A DNA stretch of 64,000 nt from Pseudomonadales bacterium. Lineage in GTDB: Bacteria > Pseudomonadota > Gammaproteobacteria > Pseudomonadales > Pseudohongiellaceae. Positions 16,208 to 25,720 of the stretch are shown piece by piece. The position numbers and the translations under genes were made by a program. The stretch spans positions 1 to 64,000 of the forward strand of contig JAJDYJ010000084.1 of the NCBI GenBank assembly GCA_022822865.1, given 5' to 3'. A model generated the notes under the pieces. That model saw only the letters and a program-made list of their open reading frames with translations, did no database searches and was not told the DNA's origin. Each line of letters starts with the position of its first letter. Position 1 is the first letter of the stretch.

Positions 16208-17560
16208 TCACTTCAGGATTTCCGGCATTTCCCGGCGTATGGTCTTGGTGGCCGCGGCCAGGGCGCGGTCAAACATTTCGATCATCTCGTCCACCTGCTC
16301 ACGCGTGATGATCAGCGGCGGGCAGAAGGCGACGGAATTGCCGGCCACGGCGCGGATCAGCAGGCCGTGCTCCTTGCAGCATTGCATGGCGATGGCGCCG
16401 GCCCGGCCGTCGGGGAACGGTACGCGCGCGGACTTGTCGGCGACGAGTTCGACCGCGCCGATCAGGCCCTTGCCGCGCACTTCGCCGACCAGCGGGTGAT
16501 CGATGAATTCGCCGAGGCGCTCCTGCATATAGGCGCCGACCTCGGCGGCATGGGCGAACAGCCCGTCGCGCTCATAGATCTCCATCGCCTTGAGCGCCGC
16601 CGCGCAGGCGACGGGATGGCCGCTATAGGTAAAACCGTGGCCGAAGACGCCGGCCCGGTTGCTCGGCTCGACCATGGTCTCGTACATCGAGCCCGGGATC
16701 ACCGCCGCGCTGATGGGGATGTAGGCCGAGGACATCTGCTTGGCCAGGCTCATCAACCGCGGCTGAACGCCGACGGTGGTGGAACCGAATGCGTTGCCGG
16801 TGCGGCCGAATCCGCAAATGACTTCATCGGCCCAGAACAGGACGCCATGGCGTTCGAGCATGCGGCCGAGCGCGGGGTAATAGGCGTCGGGAGCAACCAC
16901 GACGCCGGCGGCGCCGCCGACAGGTTCGGCGATGAAGGCGGCGATGGTTTCCGGGCCTTCCCGCAATATCAGTCGTTCGACGTCTTCCACCAGCCGCTCG
17001 GCGAATTCGGTTTCGGTCTCGCCGTCCCGGTGGCCGTGGTAGTAATGCGGCGTTTCCGCGCGCAGAATGCCGAGTTCGTCGACCGGGATGTCGAAATGCA
17101 TGTGATTGACGGGCAGTCCGGTCAGCGCCGCCGATGCGAGGGTGACGCCGTGATAGGCGCGCTCGAAGGCGATGATTTTCTTTCGCTGCGGCTGGCCGGT
17201 GACATTGGCCCAGTAGCGCAGCATCTTGATCATCGAATCGTTGGCTTCGCTGCCCGAATTCGCCAGGAAAATCTTTGCCTCGGGAATCGGCAACATGGAC
17301 GCCAGCTTCTCGGCCAGATCGATGCCGACCTGGTGGGTGCGGCCGCCGAACATGTGGCTGTAGGAAAGATTCTGGAGTTGCGCGGTGATGGCCTCGATCA
17401 ATTCGCGGTTGCCGTAACCGAGAGCGGAACACCACAGGCCGGCGAGTCCTTCGAGATAGCGCTTGCCGGACGCGTCGTACACATAAATGCCGTCGCCCCG
17501 GACGATATTGACCTGCTCGGTGCGGGTGAAATTGGTGGTCGGGTAGATCAGCGTAGTCAT
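16208..17560 (-). CDS. Class III (omega) aminotransferase
   Basis: A PLP-dependent enzyme that moves a terminal amino group to a keto acid. The 450-residue reading starts at MTTLIYPTTNFTRTEQ; the longer track ORF is read-through. Seen motifs: SGSEANDSMIKMLRYW (phosphate binding), YHGVTLASAALTG, AEPVGGAAGVVVAP, LFWADEVICGFGRTG with the cofactor Asp, and LAKQMSSAYIPISA with the Schiff-base Lys. Relatives act on putrescine, beta-alanine or pyruvate and related diamines. Neither candidate ATG has a strong ribosome site. It lies 44 bp after the TonB-receptor gene and 8 bp before the amidohydrolase gene, consistent with one amine-degradation operon. Confidence 0.9.
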   Translation of the reverse strand: MTTLIYPTTNFTRTEQVNIVRGDGIYVYDASGKRYLEGLAGLWCSALGYGNRELIEAITAQLQNLSYSHMFGGRTHQVGIDLAEKLASMLPIPEAKIFLANSGSEANDSMIKMLRYWANVTGQPQRKKIIAFERAYHGVTLASAALTGLPVNHMHFDIPVDELGILRAETPHYYHGHRDGETETEFAERLVEDVERLILREGPETIAAFIAEPVGGAAGVVVAPDAYYPALGRMLERHGVLFWADEVICGFGRTGNAFGSTTVGVQPRLMSLAKQMSSAYIPISAAVIPGSMYETMVEPSNRAGVFGHGFTYSGHPVACAAALKAMEIYERDGLFAHAAEVGAYMQERLGEFIDHPLVGEVRGKGLIGAVELVADKSARVPFPDGRAGAIAMQCCKEHGLLIRAVAGNSVAFCPPLIITREQVDEMIEMFDRALAAATKTIRREMPEILK

Positions 17561-17604
17561 GGCCGGGAGCATATGCCAGCCGGCAGCCGGTTTCCACCGA
17601 ATCG

Positions 17605-19797
17605 CTAGAAAGTGCCGCTGACCTTGAAGTTGAGTACGCGGCCGGAATAATTGCAGCGGAATTCGATCTCTTCGAGGATGCCGGCCGAGACCCTGCCGAC
17701 ATAGCGCAAGCGCTCGCGGCAGCTTTCCGGATTGGAAAGACTCTGCCCTTCGAGCCGCCAGGTCAGTCCGCGGCTGTCGATGTATTCGACGAACAGCGAA
17801 CCGCGAGGATCGCCGCTGGCGTATTCGATGTCGTCGATGTCGACGCGCAGGATATTGCCGTCGTGCCGGTTCATCCACCTGCCGCCCCAGTTGAGATTCC
17901 AGCGCGGAATGTCGTGGCGGAAGCCGAACGAATTGAAGCCGCGGGCCATGTTCTGGAAACGCCGCTCGTAGCCCAGGAACGGGTCCATGATGCTGGAGTC
18001 CTCCACCGTGAGGCTAGCGGTGAGTTGCAGGTTCGGCAGGTCGAACATGCGCATGCGGATCGCGGCGTTGCCGCGGAAGCCCCACATCTCGCCGTCGCCG
18101 ATGTTGCCGTTGGCGGATTGCAGGTTGTTCTCGTCGACGGTGACGTCGATGCGTTCGATCCGGTCGTGGTGCGCGTGATAGTAGATATTCCCGCTGAGCA
18201 CCCCGTAATCGTTGGGCAGCCGGTACTCGGCGTTGAAATCGTACTTCCAGAGCCATTCCTGGCGCAGGTTTACGTTCCCCGCCTGGGTGTTCGAATCGTC
18301 GTCCTGGTCGTCGTTGGCGGCGACGAAATCGGCGAAGCTCAGTTGCAGCACGACGCGCTCGACCGAGCCGCGCAATTGCAGTTGCGGCGTCAGGTTGTAG
18401 CGCAGATCCACTTTCGGCTTGAGAAACTCGAAATCCCGCGAGTTGTTGAAGTCGCCGGTCTGGCTGATGGTCGAGGTTTCGTACAACAGGGTCGATTCCA
18501 GCGTCATGCGCGGATTGACGATCCAGTTGTGAATCGCGAAAGGCTCGTAGCGGACTTCCTCGACTTCGGATATCGCGTTGGCGACGTTGACCGGGACCAG
18601 TCCACCGACCGCTTCGGAAGTCGAACCGGAGCCGGCGATGCCCAGCGCCAGGGCGGAATCGAGTGCGGTCTGGGCGCCCTCGGCGCCCAGTTCCAGATCC
18701 ATGTTATCGCCGATATCGAAAGTATAGGAACTGCGCACGATGCGCTCGGTGATCAGGGAATCCGTGCTGAGAAAGAGGTTCTTTTCCTCGCCGTCCGCAA
18801 ACACGTCGAAGCGCTCGCGCAACGCCGAATTGTCGTTTTCGTTGGCGATGAACAGCACCTTGAAGCGCGAATTGTTCGCGGCCAGATATTCGTAGTCGCC
18901 GCCGATCTCCCAACTGGCCGATTCGCCGGGAATGGCCTCGCGCTCGATGTCCTGGGGGTTCGGTTCGACCTTGAGGTCGGTGATATAGCGCATCACCGAC
19001 TGGGGCCGGTCGTTTTGCGAGTACAGCGCATTCAGCCGCGCGCTGCTGTTGGCGCCGAACTGGTAGTCGAGGTTGGTGCTGAATTCGTAGGTGCTCGAGT
19101 CCGTGGTCCGCTCTTCCCAGATGTAGTCGTTGGGCGAGTAGTCGCCGAGTATCGAATCTTCCCAGGTGAATTGTTCGAAATAGCGGGGCGTGGCGCTCGC
19201 GCTGACCACGTAACTCAGGCCGCCGGACTGGCCGCTGAGGGCGAAATTGCCGCCGGGGCGCACTTCGTCGCGGAGGTAGCGGTCCATGTTGACGTCGTAG
19301 GAGACGCTGGTGTCCGAAAGTTCCTCGAACAGCACCACGTTGACGACCTGCCCGGAGCCGCGCACGTCGAGCGAGCCGCTGGTGTCGCGGATGATCTCGA
19401 TATAGTCGACCTGGGCCGCGGTGATGCGGTCGAGGATGCCGGAGGTGTTGTTGTTCTTGCCCGCGGTGCGCTTGCCGTTGATCAGGATTTCGTTGCCGCC
19501 GCTGCGGCCGCCGCCGAAACCGCGTCCGCCCCGGGTAACGTTGGACGGTCCGCCGCCGCCGGAAGAAAAGCCGCGCGGCGGTCCCCCGCCGCCACCGGGT
19601 CCGCCGCGGGAACTCATGCCGGGGATGCGGTCGAGCATGTCCTGGGCGGTGATCGGGGAAAATTCATCGAAATAGGAGGCAGGGTAGATCACCGTCGACT
19701 CTTCGCCGACGTTGTCCTGGGCCAGCGCGCCCGGCGCGGCTCCCAGCAGCAGAATCGCAAGCGCGGTTGACAGGCAATAGCGGAACTTGTTTTCCAT
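17605..19797 (-). CDS. TonB-dependent receptor with glycine/arginine-rich plug insert
   Basis: A 730-residue outer-membrane protein. The signal peptide (cleavage after GALA) precedes a plug domain with VIYPASYFDEFSPITAQDMLDRIPGM, NEILINGKRTAGKNN and YIEIIRDTSGSLDVRGSGQVVNVVL; the beta-barrel ends in the aromatic FKVSGTF expected for outer-membrane insertion. Between the plug start and the ILING motif lies an approximately 40-residue Gly/Arg-rich insert (RGGPGGGGGPPRG, RGGRGFGGGRSGG). The plug itself starts directly after the signal with no N-terminal signalling domain. It is the first gene of the minus-strand amine uptake cluster and is the probable outer-membrane entry gate. Confidence 0.9.
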   Translation of the reverse strand: MENKFRYCLSTALAILLLGAAPGALAQDNVGEESTVIYPASYFDEFSPITAQDMLDRIPGMSSRGGPGGGGGPPRGFSSGGGGPSNVTRGGRGFGGGRSGGNEILINGKRTAGKNNNTSGILDRITAAQVDYIEIIRDTSGSLDVRGSGQVVNVVLFEELSDTSVSYDVNMDRYLRDEVRPGGNFALSGQSGGLSYVVSASATPRYFEQFTWEDSILGDYSPNDYIWEERTTDSSTYEFSTNLDYQFGANSSARLNALYSQNDRPQSVMRYITDLKVEPNPQDIEREAIPGESASWEIGGDYEYLAANNSRFKVLFIANENDNSALRERFDVFADGEEKNLFLSTDSLITERIVRSSYTFDIGDNMDLELGAEGAQTALDSALALGIAGSGSTSEAVGGLVPVNVANAISEVEEVRYEPFAIHNWIVNPRMTLESTLLYETSTISQTGDFNNSRDFEFLKPKVDLRYNLTPQLQLRGSVERVVLQLSFADFVAANDDQDDDSNTQAGNVNLRQEWLWKYDFNAEYRLPNDYGVLSGNIYYHAHHDRIERIDVTVDENNLQSANGNIGDGEMWGFRGNAAIRMRMFDLPNLQLTASLTVEDSSIMDPFLGYERRFQNMARGFNSFGFRHDIPRWNLNWGGRWMNRHDGNILRVDIDDIEYASGDPRGSLFVEYIDSRGLTWRLEGQSLSNPESCRERLRYVGRVSAGILEEIEFRCNYSGRVLNFKVSGTF

Positions 19798-19810
19798 TAC
19801 GTGAGCCCTG

Positions 19811-19901
19811 CTTCTCTCCAGCGAAAAATGCGTAGGGGCGAGGCATGCCTCGCCCGCGGGCCGGGCATGCCCGGCCCCTACCTTCTTTCCAACGAAAAAT
19901 G
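19811..19901. repeat. Double palindrome flanked by 20-bp direct repeats
   Basis: The core (19832-19881) is bounded by GTAGGGGC and GCCCCTAC and holds two perfect palindromes, GAGGCATGCCTC and CCGGGCATGCCCGG, so it could fold into a three-way cruciform. The core is flanked by direct repeats CTTCTCTCCAGCGAAAAATG (19811-19830) and CTTCTTTCCAACGAAAAATG (19882-19901), 18 of 20 identical. It lies in the divergent region between the TonB receptor and the PepSY protein, close enough to both starts to affect their promoters. Confidence 0.75.
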
Positions 19902-19962
19902 GTAAGCGACAAACTCATTCGATACTGTTACAAATTGTGCTCCCCGGCCGTTCGAAAATCCC

Positions 19963-21402
19963 ATGAACTGGAAGCGTCCGCTGTTTCTCACCCATCGCTG
20001 GATCGGCATCGGCATGTGCCTGCTGTTCGCGCTCTGGTTCGCTTCGGGCATCGTCATGATGTACGTCGACTATCCCGAACTGACCTACGCCGAATCCGTG
20101 GCGGCGCATCCGGATCTGGAACGGGACCGGGTCGAACTGACGCCGTTCGAGGCCGCCCGGAGAGCGGGAGAGATCACCGCCTGGCAATCGCTCAGCCTTG
20201 CCATGCTCGCGGGCCGGCCCGTTTATCGGTTCGGCGCGGTCGACGGCTACTCGGCCACTGTTTTCGCCGATACCGGAGAACCGATGGACCGGCTGGGGGA
20301 GCAAGGCGCCATGGCGGTCGCGGCGGCTTCGGGATTGCGCTCGGGCCCGGCCGAACCGGAACACCTCGGCTTGATCGAAATCGACCAATGGACCATCACG
20401 GCCTCGCTCAATCCATCGCGGCCGCTGCACAAGGTGGCGCTCAACGACGACGCGGGCACGGTGCTCTACATATCCGACCGCGACGGCCGCGTGGTGCGCG
20501 ACACCACCGGCCGGGAGCGGTTCTGGAACTGGCCCGGCTCCACCGTCCACTGGATCTATCCGCTGGCGGTCCGGCAGTTTTCCGGGTTCTGGCTGCAACT
20601 CATCATCTGGCTGTCCGTGATCGGGCTGGTGTCGCTAGCCACCGGCGCCGTTATCGGCGTGTTGCAATTGCGCCCGTTCGCGCGCAACGGAGACTGCAAG
20701 ATCAGCCCATACGCCGGGATCATGAAATGGCATCACATCGGCGGACTTTGCTGCGTGGTATTCATCGCCACTTTCCTGTTCAGCGGACTAATGTCGGTCA
20801 GCCCCTGGGGCGTGTTCGCTCCCGCCACCTCGCCGCTGCCGCAAATCGCCCGCTACCAGGGCCAGCTCTCGCTGCGCCTGAGCGACTTTTCCCTGCCGGC
20901 CGCCGCCGGCACGCCCATCAGGGAAGTAAACTGGCTCTATCTGGGAGGACAGCCGTACAGCGTCAGCACGCTCGCCTCGGGAGAGCGGCTCGCGGATTTC
21001 GGCCCGGACCGGCAGCCGGACGTCGCCGCCAGGATAAGCGGCGCCGCGGCACAACTGCTCCCCGGTTCCAGCCTGACCAGTCTCGAATTGCTCGAATCCC
21101 ACGACGATTACTACTATTCCCGGCACTTCATGCGCCAGCCCCTGCCGGCCTACCGCGCCCGCTTCGACGACGCGGAAGCGACCTGGTATCACATCAACGC
21201 GCTCACGGGAGAAGTGGTCAACCGGCTGACCCGCCGCGGCAGGCTGGAAAGATGGCTGTTCAACGGCTTGCACAGCTTCGACTTCCAGTTCCTGCGGGAC
21301 AGCCGCCCATTGTGGGATCTGACGGTCATCCTGCTCAGTCTGGCCGGACTCGGCTTTTCCGTCACCTCGATCGTTATCGGCTGGCGCCGGCTGACGCGCT
21401 GA
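19963..21402 (+). CDS. PepSY-associated transmembrane protein
   Basis: The 479 residues begin with a cytoplasmic MNWKRPLFLTHRWIGIGMCLLFALWFASG helix typical of PepSY_TM proteins, continue with a large periplasmic PepSY-containing part, a central pair of helices (WLQLIIWLSVIGLVSLATGAVIGV and HHIGGLCCVVFIATFLFSGLMS), a second periplasmic PepSY part (TWYHINALTGEVVNRL), and a final helix. Proteins of this family often accompany TonB receptors and reduce or process iron or copper at the inner membrane; here it diverges from a TonB receptor gene, with the double palindrome between them. Precise substrate unknown. Confidence 0.82.
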   Translation: MNWKRPLFLTHRWIGIGMCLLFALWFASGIVMMYVDYPELTYAESVAAHPDLERDRVELTPFEAARRAGEITAWQSLSLAMLAGRPVYRFGAVDGYSATVFADTGEPMDRLGEQGAMAVAAASGLRSGPAEPEHLGLIEIDQWTITASLNPSRPLHKVALNDDAGTVLYISDRDGRVVRDTTGRERFWNWPGSTVHWIYPLAVRQFSGFWLQLIIWLSVIGLVSLATGAVIGVLQLRPFARNGDCKISPYAGIMKWHHIGGLCCVVFIATFLFSGLMSVSPWGVFAPATSPLPQIARYQGQLSLRLSDFSLPAAAGTPIREVNWLYLGGQPYSVSTLASGERLADFGPDRQPDVAARISGAAAQLLPGSSLTSLELLESHDDYYYSRHFMRQPLPAYRARFDDAEATWYHINALTGEVVNRLTRRGRLERWLFNGLHSFDFQFLRDSRPLWDLTVILLSLAGLGFSVTSIVIGWRRLTR

Positions 21403-21518
21403 CGGGGGCGGCAGCAGCGGTTTCAATCGTGGACATTCCGGGTTTTAACTTTTACTCTCGATGGTCGGCTCCGCCGGGGCATACCCGTGCCATCCCGGCA
21501 AATGAGGAGGGACACAGA

Positions 21519-23657
21519 ATGAAGCATCGCAAGTCGCACATGGTATCCGGTCTGGTTCTGCTATCGGCCCTGTCGCTGGCGGGCGTTGCGCAGGCGCAAC
21601 AGCTCACCGGCACCGAGAATGGCGAATGGCGCTATCTCGGCGGCGATATCGGACATACGCGATATACGCCGAACGATCAGATCAACGCCGAAAATTTCGG
21701 CGATCTGGAACAGGCCTGGATCTGGCGCAGCGACAATTTCGGCCCGAACGTCGATTACTTCTCGCGCTCCACGCCGATCTATGTCGACGGCATCCTGTAT
21801 ACGGTAGCCACACCCCGGCGCCAGGTCGTGGCCATCGATCCGGCCACCGGCGAAACCCTGTGGACTTTCCGCGAGCCCGAATCGATCCGTCACCAGCGTT
21901 CGCCGCGCCAGGCCTACGGCAAGGGCGTGACCTACGGTGAGATCGACGGCCGCGGCGTGATCTACATTACCACGCCGGGCTTCTTTCTCTGGGCGCTCGA
22001 CGCCAAGACCGGGCGCCCGCTGGAAAACTGGGGCTCCGCCTTTCCCGTCGGCGGATTTCCGGAATCCGGAGTGGTCGACCTGATTCCCCACCTGGTTGAC
22101 GGTTGGGGCCCATGGGAAGATTACGTGACCGCGGGCGGGGAATACGATCCCGACTATGGCATACCGCGCGAACTCGGCATGGTCACGGCCTCCGCACCGC
22201 CCATAATCGTCAACGGCGTGGTGGTGACGCTGGTCGGCCACCAGCCAAGTTACGGCCAGACGCGCATCGAGAACGTGCCCGGCGACATCATGGGCTTCGA
22301 CGCCGCCACCGGCGAGAATCTGTGGAAATTCCACGTCATCCCCCGGCCCGGCGAGATCGGCAACGAGACCTGGCACAACGACGCCTGGCGTTTTTCCGGC
22401 GACATCTCGACCTGGGCGCCGGCTTCGGCGGACCCCGACCTCGGCCTGGTCTACATGGTGACCAACGCCTCCACGGTGCAGTCCTATACCGGCCACCGGC
22501 CCGGCGACAATCTCTTCGGCGGCAGCCTGCTCGTACTCGACGTCGCTACCGGCGAACGCGCCTGGCACTTCCAGATCCATCGCAGCGACCAGTGGAACTA
22601 CGATCTGCCGGCGGCGCCTATTCTCATGAACCTCAACGTCGACGGGCGGCCGATTCCGGCGGTGATCCAGAACACCAAGCAGGGCCTGATCTTCGCTTTC
22701 AATCGTGAAAACGGCGAACCGATCTGGCCCATCGAGGACCGCGAAGTCATCCAGACCGAAGTGCCCGGCAATTACACCTCGCTCACCCAGCCCTATCCCA
22801 CCCGGCCCGAACCCGTGGACCGGATCGTCATCGACGGCATCACCGACGAGTTCATCATGGATTACACGCCGGAATTGCGCGAACAGGCCCAGGTGATCCT
22901 CAACGGCTACCGGCTCGGCGGGCTTTACGTGCCGGCGCTGCCGCAGGGCTATGACGGCCCGTGGATCAACAACGTCGGCTGCCAGGGCGGCGGCAACATC
23001 ATTCCGCATCCGCCGACGGCCGATCCGATCAACGGCATGATGTTCAATTCCCATCGCCGCAGTTGCAACGCGCCGGGCTTCATGCGGCCGACCAACGGCG
23101 TCGACCGCGACAATCCGAACTACCCCGAGCCGGGCGAGGGCGGCGCCACGCCGAACAGCACGCCGACCACCGGCCGCACCGTGGTGGACTGGCTGCCGGG
23201 CGGCGGCGGAGGTTTGCCGACCATCGAAGGTTTGCCGGTTTTCAAGCCGATGCATAATCAGCTTACCGCTTACCAGATGAACTCCGGCGACAAGCTCTGG
23301 TCCGTTCCCGTAGGCGAAACCCGCGCGGCGATCCGCAACCATCCGTTGCTGGCCGGCGTGGACATTCCGAACAGCGGCGGCGAGGGCTGGTCGATCCAGA
23401 TGGCGACGCCGGAAATCCTGGTCCAGGCCCGGGCGCTGAGCGAAGGCATGGCCCAGATGGAGCCCGATGGGCCGCTGACGCTGAACGCGCGCGACAAGAC
23501 CAGCGGCGAAGTCCTGGCCAGCGTTCCGCTCCCAGCTCCCGGCCAGTACGGCCTGATGAGTTACATGCATGACGGCCGGCAGTACATCGTCGTGCAGATC
23601 GGCAGCTCGCGCACCGATTTCCCCGGCGCCCTGGTTGCCTATCGTTTGCCGAATTGA
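21519..23657 (+). CDS. Periplasmic PQQ-dependent quinoprotein dehydrogenase
   Basis: The track ORF from 19845 is a read-through frame; the gene starts at 21519, where AGGAGG stands 8 bases before ATG. A signal peptide (cleaved after AQA) precedes a beta-propeller: WRYLGGDIGHTRYTPNDQINAENF, AIDPATGETLWTF, ALDAKTGRPL, FDAATGENLWKF and VLDVATGERAWHFQ are PQQ-type blade motifs. No CxxCH heme motif is present, so electrons must go to a separate carrier. It resembles soluble members of the glucose/alcohol quinoprotein group; substrate is not identifiable. The S9 peptidase gene follows after 25 bp, suggesting co-expression. Confidence 0.88.
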   Translation: MKHRKSHMVSGLVLLSALSLAGVAQAQQLTGTENGEWRYLGGDIGHTRYTPNDQINAENFGDLEQAWIWRSDNFGPNVDYFSRSTPIYVDGILYTVATPRRQVVAIDPATGETLWTFREPESIRHQRSPRQAYGKGVTYGEIDGRGVIYITTPGFFLWALDAKTGRPLENWGSAFPVGGFPESGVVDLIPHLVDGWGPWEDYVTAGGEYDPDYGIPRELGMVTASAPPIIVNGVVVTLVGHQPSYGQTRIENVPGDIMGFDAATGENLWKFHVIPRPGEIGNETWHNDAWRFSGDISTWAPASADPDLGLVYMVTNASTVQSYTGHRPGDNLFGGSLLVLDVATGERAWHFQIHRSDQWNYDLPAAPILMNLNVDGRPIPAVIQNTKQGLIFAFNRENGEPIWPIEDREVIQTEVPGNYTSLTQPYPTRPEPVDRIVIDGITDEFIMDYTPELREQAQVILNGYRLGGLYVPALPQGYDGPWINNVGCQGGGNIIPHPPTADPINGMMFNSHRRSCNAPGFMRPTNGVDRDNPNYPEPGEGGATPNSTPTTGRTVVDWLPGGGGGLPTIEGLPVFKPMHNQLTAYQMNSGDKLWSVPVGETRAAIRNHPLLAGVDIPNSGGEGWSIQMATPEILVQARALSEGMAQMEPDGPLTLNARDKTSGEVLASVPLPAPGQYGLMSYMHDGRQYIVVQIGSSRTDFPGALVAYRLPN

Positions 23658-23682
23658 ACAAGCCAAGTTAATCGAGAGGGCC

Positions 23683-25689
23683 ATGAAGATGACTGAATTG
23701 ATGCCCCGACTGCTCGCGGGCCTGCTGGCGCTGGCGGCGGCGAGCGCCGCCGCCCAGGAGACCCGCCTGCTTGAGCCGGAAGACCTGTTTGAACTGCAAT
23801 CCGTGAGCAACCCGGTGATCAGCCCCGACGGCGGCTGGGTAGCCTACACCGTGAACTCGACCAGCCTGGAGGAAGACAGTAGCGAAACGCGTATCTGGAT
23901 GGCTTCGACTACCGACGACACCGTCCTGCCGATGACCGGCGAGGGATCTTCCGCCGGCAATCCGCAATGGAGCCCGGACGGACGCTACCTTTCCTTCACG
24001 GCCTCGCGCAACGACGGCGAGTCCCAGGTCTGGGCGCTCGACCGGCGCGGGGGAGAAGCGGTACAACTCACTCATGTCGAACAGGGGGTGAGCGATTACG
24101 CCTGGTCTCCCGACAGTTCCCGTCTGGCGCTGGTGATTCGCGACCCGGAAGAGGTATCCGAAGGGGAAGACGGCGAAGAGGAGGAAGCGCGCCCCTGGGT
24201 CATCGATCGCCTGCAATTCAAGCGCGACTACACCGGTTACCTCGATCGCCGCCGCACGCACCTGTTCGTGCAGGACGTGGCGCCCGGCGCGGAGCCGGAA
24301 GCCATGCAGATTACCTCCGGCGATTATGACGACAGCGATCCGGTCTGGAGTCCGGACGGCAGCCTGATCGCCTTCGTCAGCAATCGCACCGAGGAGCCCG
24401 ACGCCAACGACAACACCGATATCTGGGTGGTCGCGGCCGACAATCCCGACGCCGGCGCGACACTGTTGCAAATCACTTCCAATCCCGGCTCGGATACCTC
24501 GCCCGCCTGGAGCCCCGACGGCCTGACGATCGCCCATGTCAGCGTCACACAGCCCGAGATCATCTGGTACGCCACCAATCATCTGGCGATCTCGCCGGCC
24601 ACGGGCGGTCCGGCCCGCGTACTGACCGGGCGGATCGACCGGAACGTGAATTCGCCGCGATTCTCGCCCGATGGCGGTGAAGTGCTGTTCGGTCTGGAAG
24701 ACAGCGGCGAGCGTCATCTGGCAAGCATCGACACCTCCGGCGAGAACTTCCGGCGCCTCATCGAAGGTCCGCTGAGCCTGCGCGGCTGGTCCCAAAGCGA
24801 TGACGGACAGATCGCCAGCCTGGTAAGCGAGCCACACTTGCCCGCCGAAGTGTTCTACGGCGCCGGAGACGAGCGGCGGCAATTGACGTTCACCAACCGG
24901 CCCTGGCTCGACGAATTGCAATTGGCCGAAGTCGAGAACGCGCAATTCCCCAGCGCCGACGGCACCGAAGTCGAAGGATTCATTTTCAAACCGCCGGGTT
25001 TCGACGCGAGCTTCCGGTATCCGACCCTGTTGCGCATTCACGGCGGCCCGGTCGCGCAATACGATTTCGCCTTCAATTTCGAAGCGCAATTGTTCGCCGC
25101 CAACGGCTATGTCGTGGTCATGACCAATCCGCGGGGATCCTCGGGTTACGGACAGGATTTTTCCCATGCAATCTGGGCCGACTGGGGCGTGCGCGATTTC
25201 CAGGATGTCATGGCCGGCGTGGACTACGCCATCGAGCAAGGCTATGCCGACCCGGACCGGCTCGGCGTCGGCGGCTGGTCCTACGGCGGCATACTCACCA
25301 ATTACGTCATCACCAAGTCGGACCGCTTCAAGGGCGCGATCACCGGCGCGAGCATGGCGCTGTACCGGGCGAACTACGGCCACGATCACTATCAACTGGA
25401 ATGGGAGGGGGAAGTGGGATTGCCCTGGGAGAACGCCGAGGCCTGGGAGCGCATGTCGCCGTTCAACTTTGTCGCCAATGTCGTCACGCCCACGTTGATC
25501 ATGGGCGGCGATCACGACTGGAACGTGCCGATCCAGAATTCCGAACAGCTCTATCAGGCGCTGCGGCGGCTGGGCGTCGAGACGCAGCTCGTGGTTTACC
25601 CCAACGAGCACCACGGCATCCGCAAACCGGCGTTCCAGCTCGATCGGCTTGAGCGGTACCTGGCCTGGTACGACCAATACGTGAAATAG
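23683..25689 (+). CDS. Secreted S9 family peptidase (prolyl oligopeptidase type), copy 1
   Basis: The 668-residue protein has a signal peptide (MKMTELMPRLLAGLLALAAASAAAQ), a seven-blade WD40/TolB-like propeller with repeated SPDG turns (NPVISPDGGWVAYT, NPQWSPDGRYLSF, DPVWSPDGSLIAFVS), and a C-terminal alpha/beta-hydrolase peptidase domain. Ser533 in GGWSYGG, Asp610 or Asp612 in GGDHDWNVP and His644 in YPNEHHG complete the triad. Such enzymes cleave short peptides or dipeptides in the periplasm. An acidic insert (EEVSEGEDGEEEEARP) distinguishes it from the downstream copy. The start chosen is the ATG at 23683, not the long track ORF. Confidence 0.9.
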   Translation: MKMTELMPRLLAGLLALAAASAAAQETRLLEPEDLFELQSVSNPVISPDGGWVAYTVNSTSLEEDSSETRIWMASTTDDTVLPMTGEGSSAGNPQWSPDGRYLSFTASRNDGESQVWALDRRGGEAVQLTHVEQGVSDYAWSPDSSRLALVIRDPEEVSEGEDGEEEEARPWVIDRLQFKRDYTGYLDRRRTHLFVQDVAPGAEPEAMQITSGDYDDSDPVWSPDGSLIAFVSNRTEEPDANDNTDIWVVAADNPDAGATLLQITSNPGSDTSPAWSPDGLTIAHVSVTQPEIIWYATNHLAISPATGGPARVLTGRIDRNVNSPRFSPDGGEVLFGLEDSGERHLASIDTSGENFRRLIEGPLSLRGWSQSDDGQIASLVSEPHLPAEVFYGAGDERRQLTFTNRPWLDELQLAEVENAQFPSADGTEVEGFIFKPPGFDASFRYPTLLRIHGGPVAQYDFAFNFEAQLFAANGYVVVMTNPRGSSGYGQDFSHAIWADWGVRDFQDVMAGVDYAIEQGYADPDRLGVGGWSYGGILTNYVITKSDRFKGAITGASMALYRANYGHDHYQLEWEGEVGLPWENAEAWERMSPFNFVANVVTPTLIMGGDHDWNVPIQNSEQLYQALRRLGVETQLVVYPNEHHGIRKPAFQLDRLERYLAWYDQYVK

Positions 25690-25720
25690 CGGCGGGCGGA
25701 TCGAGACCGGAGGTTCGACA

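Noticed and set aside
17863-19770. 635-residue plus-strand ORF
   Set aside because: Exactly antisense to the TonB receptor with no ribosome site and shadow-type composition.
19845-23657. 1270-residue plus-strand ORF
   Set aside because: A read-through frame; only the part from 21519 (quinoprotein with its own ribosome site and signal peptide) is real, while the PepSY gene is in another frame.
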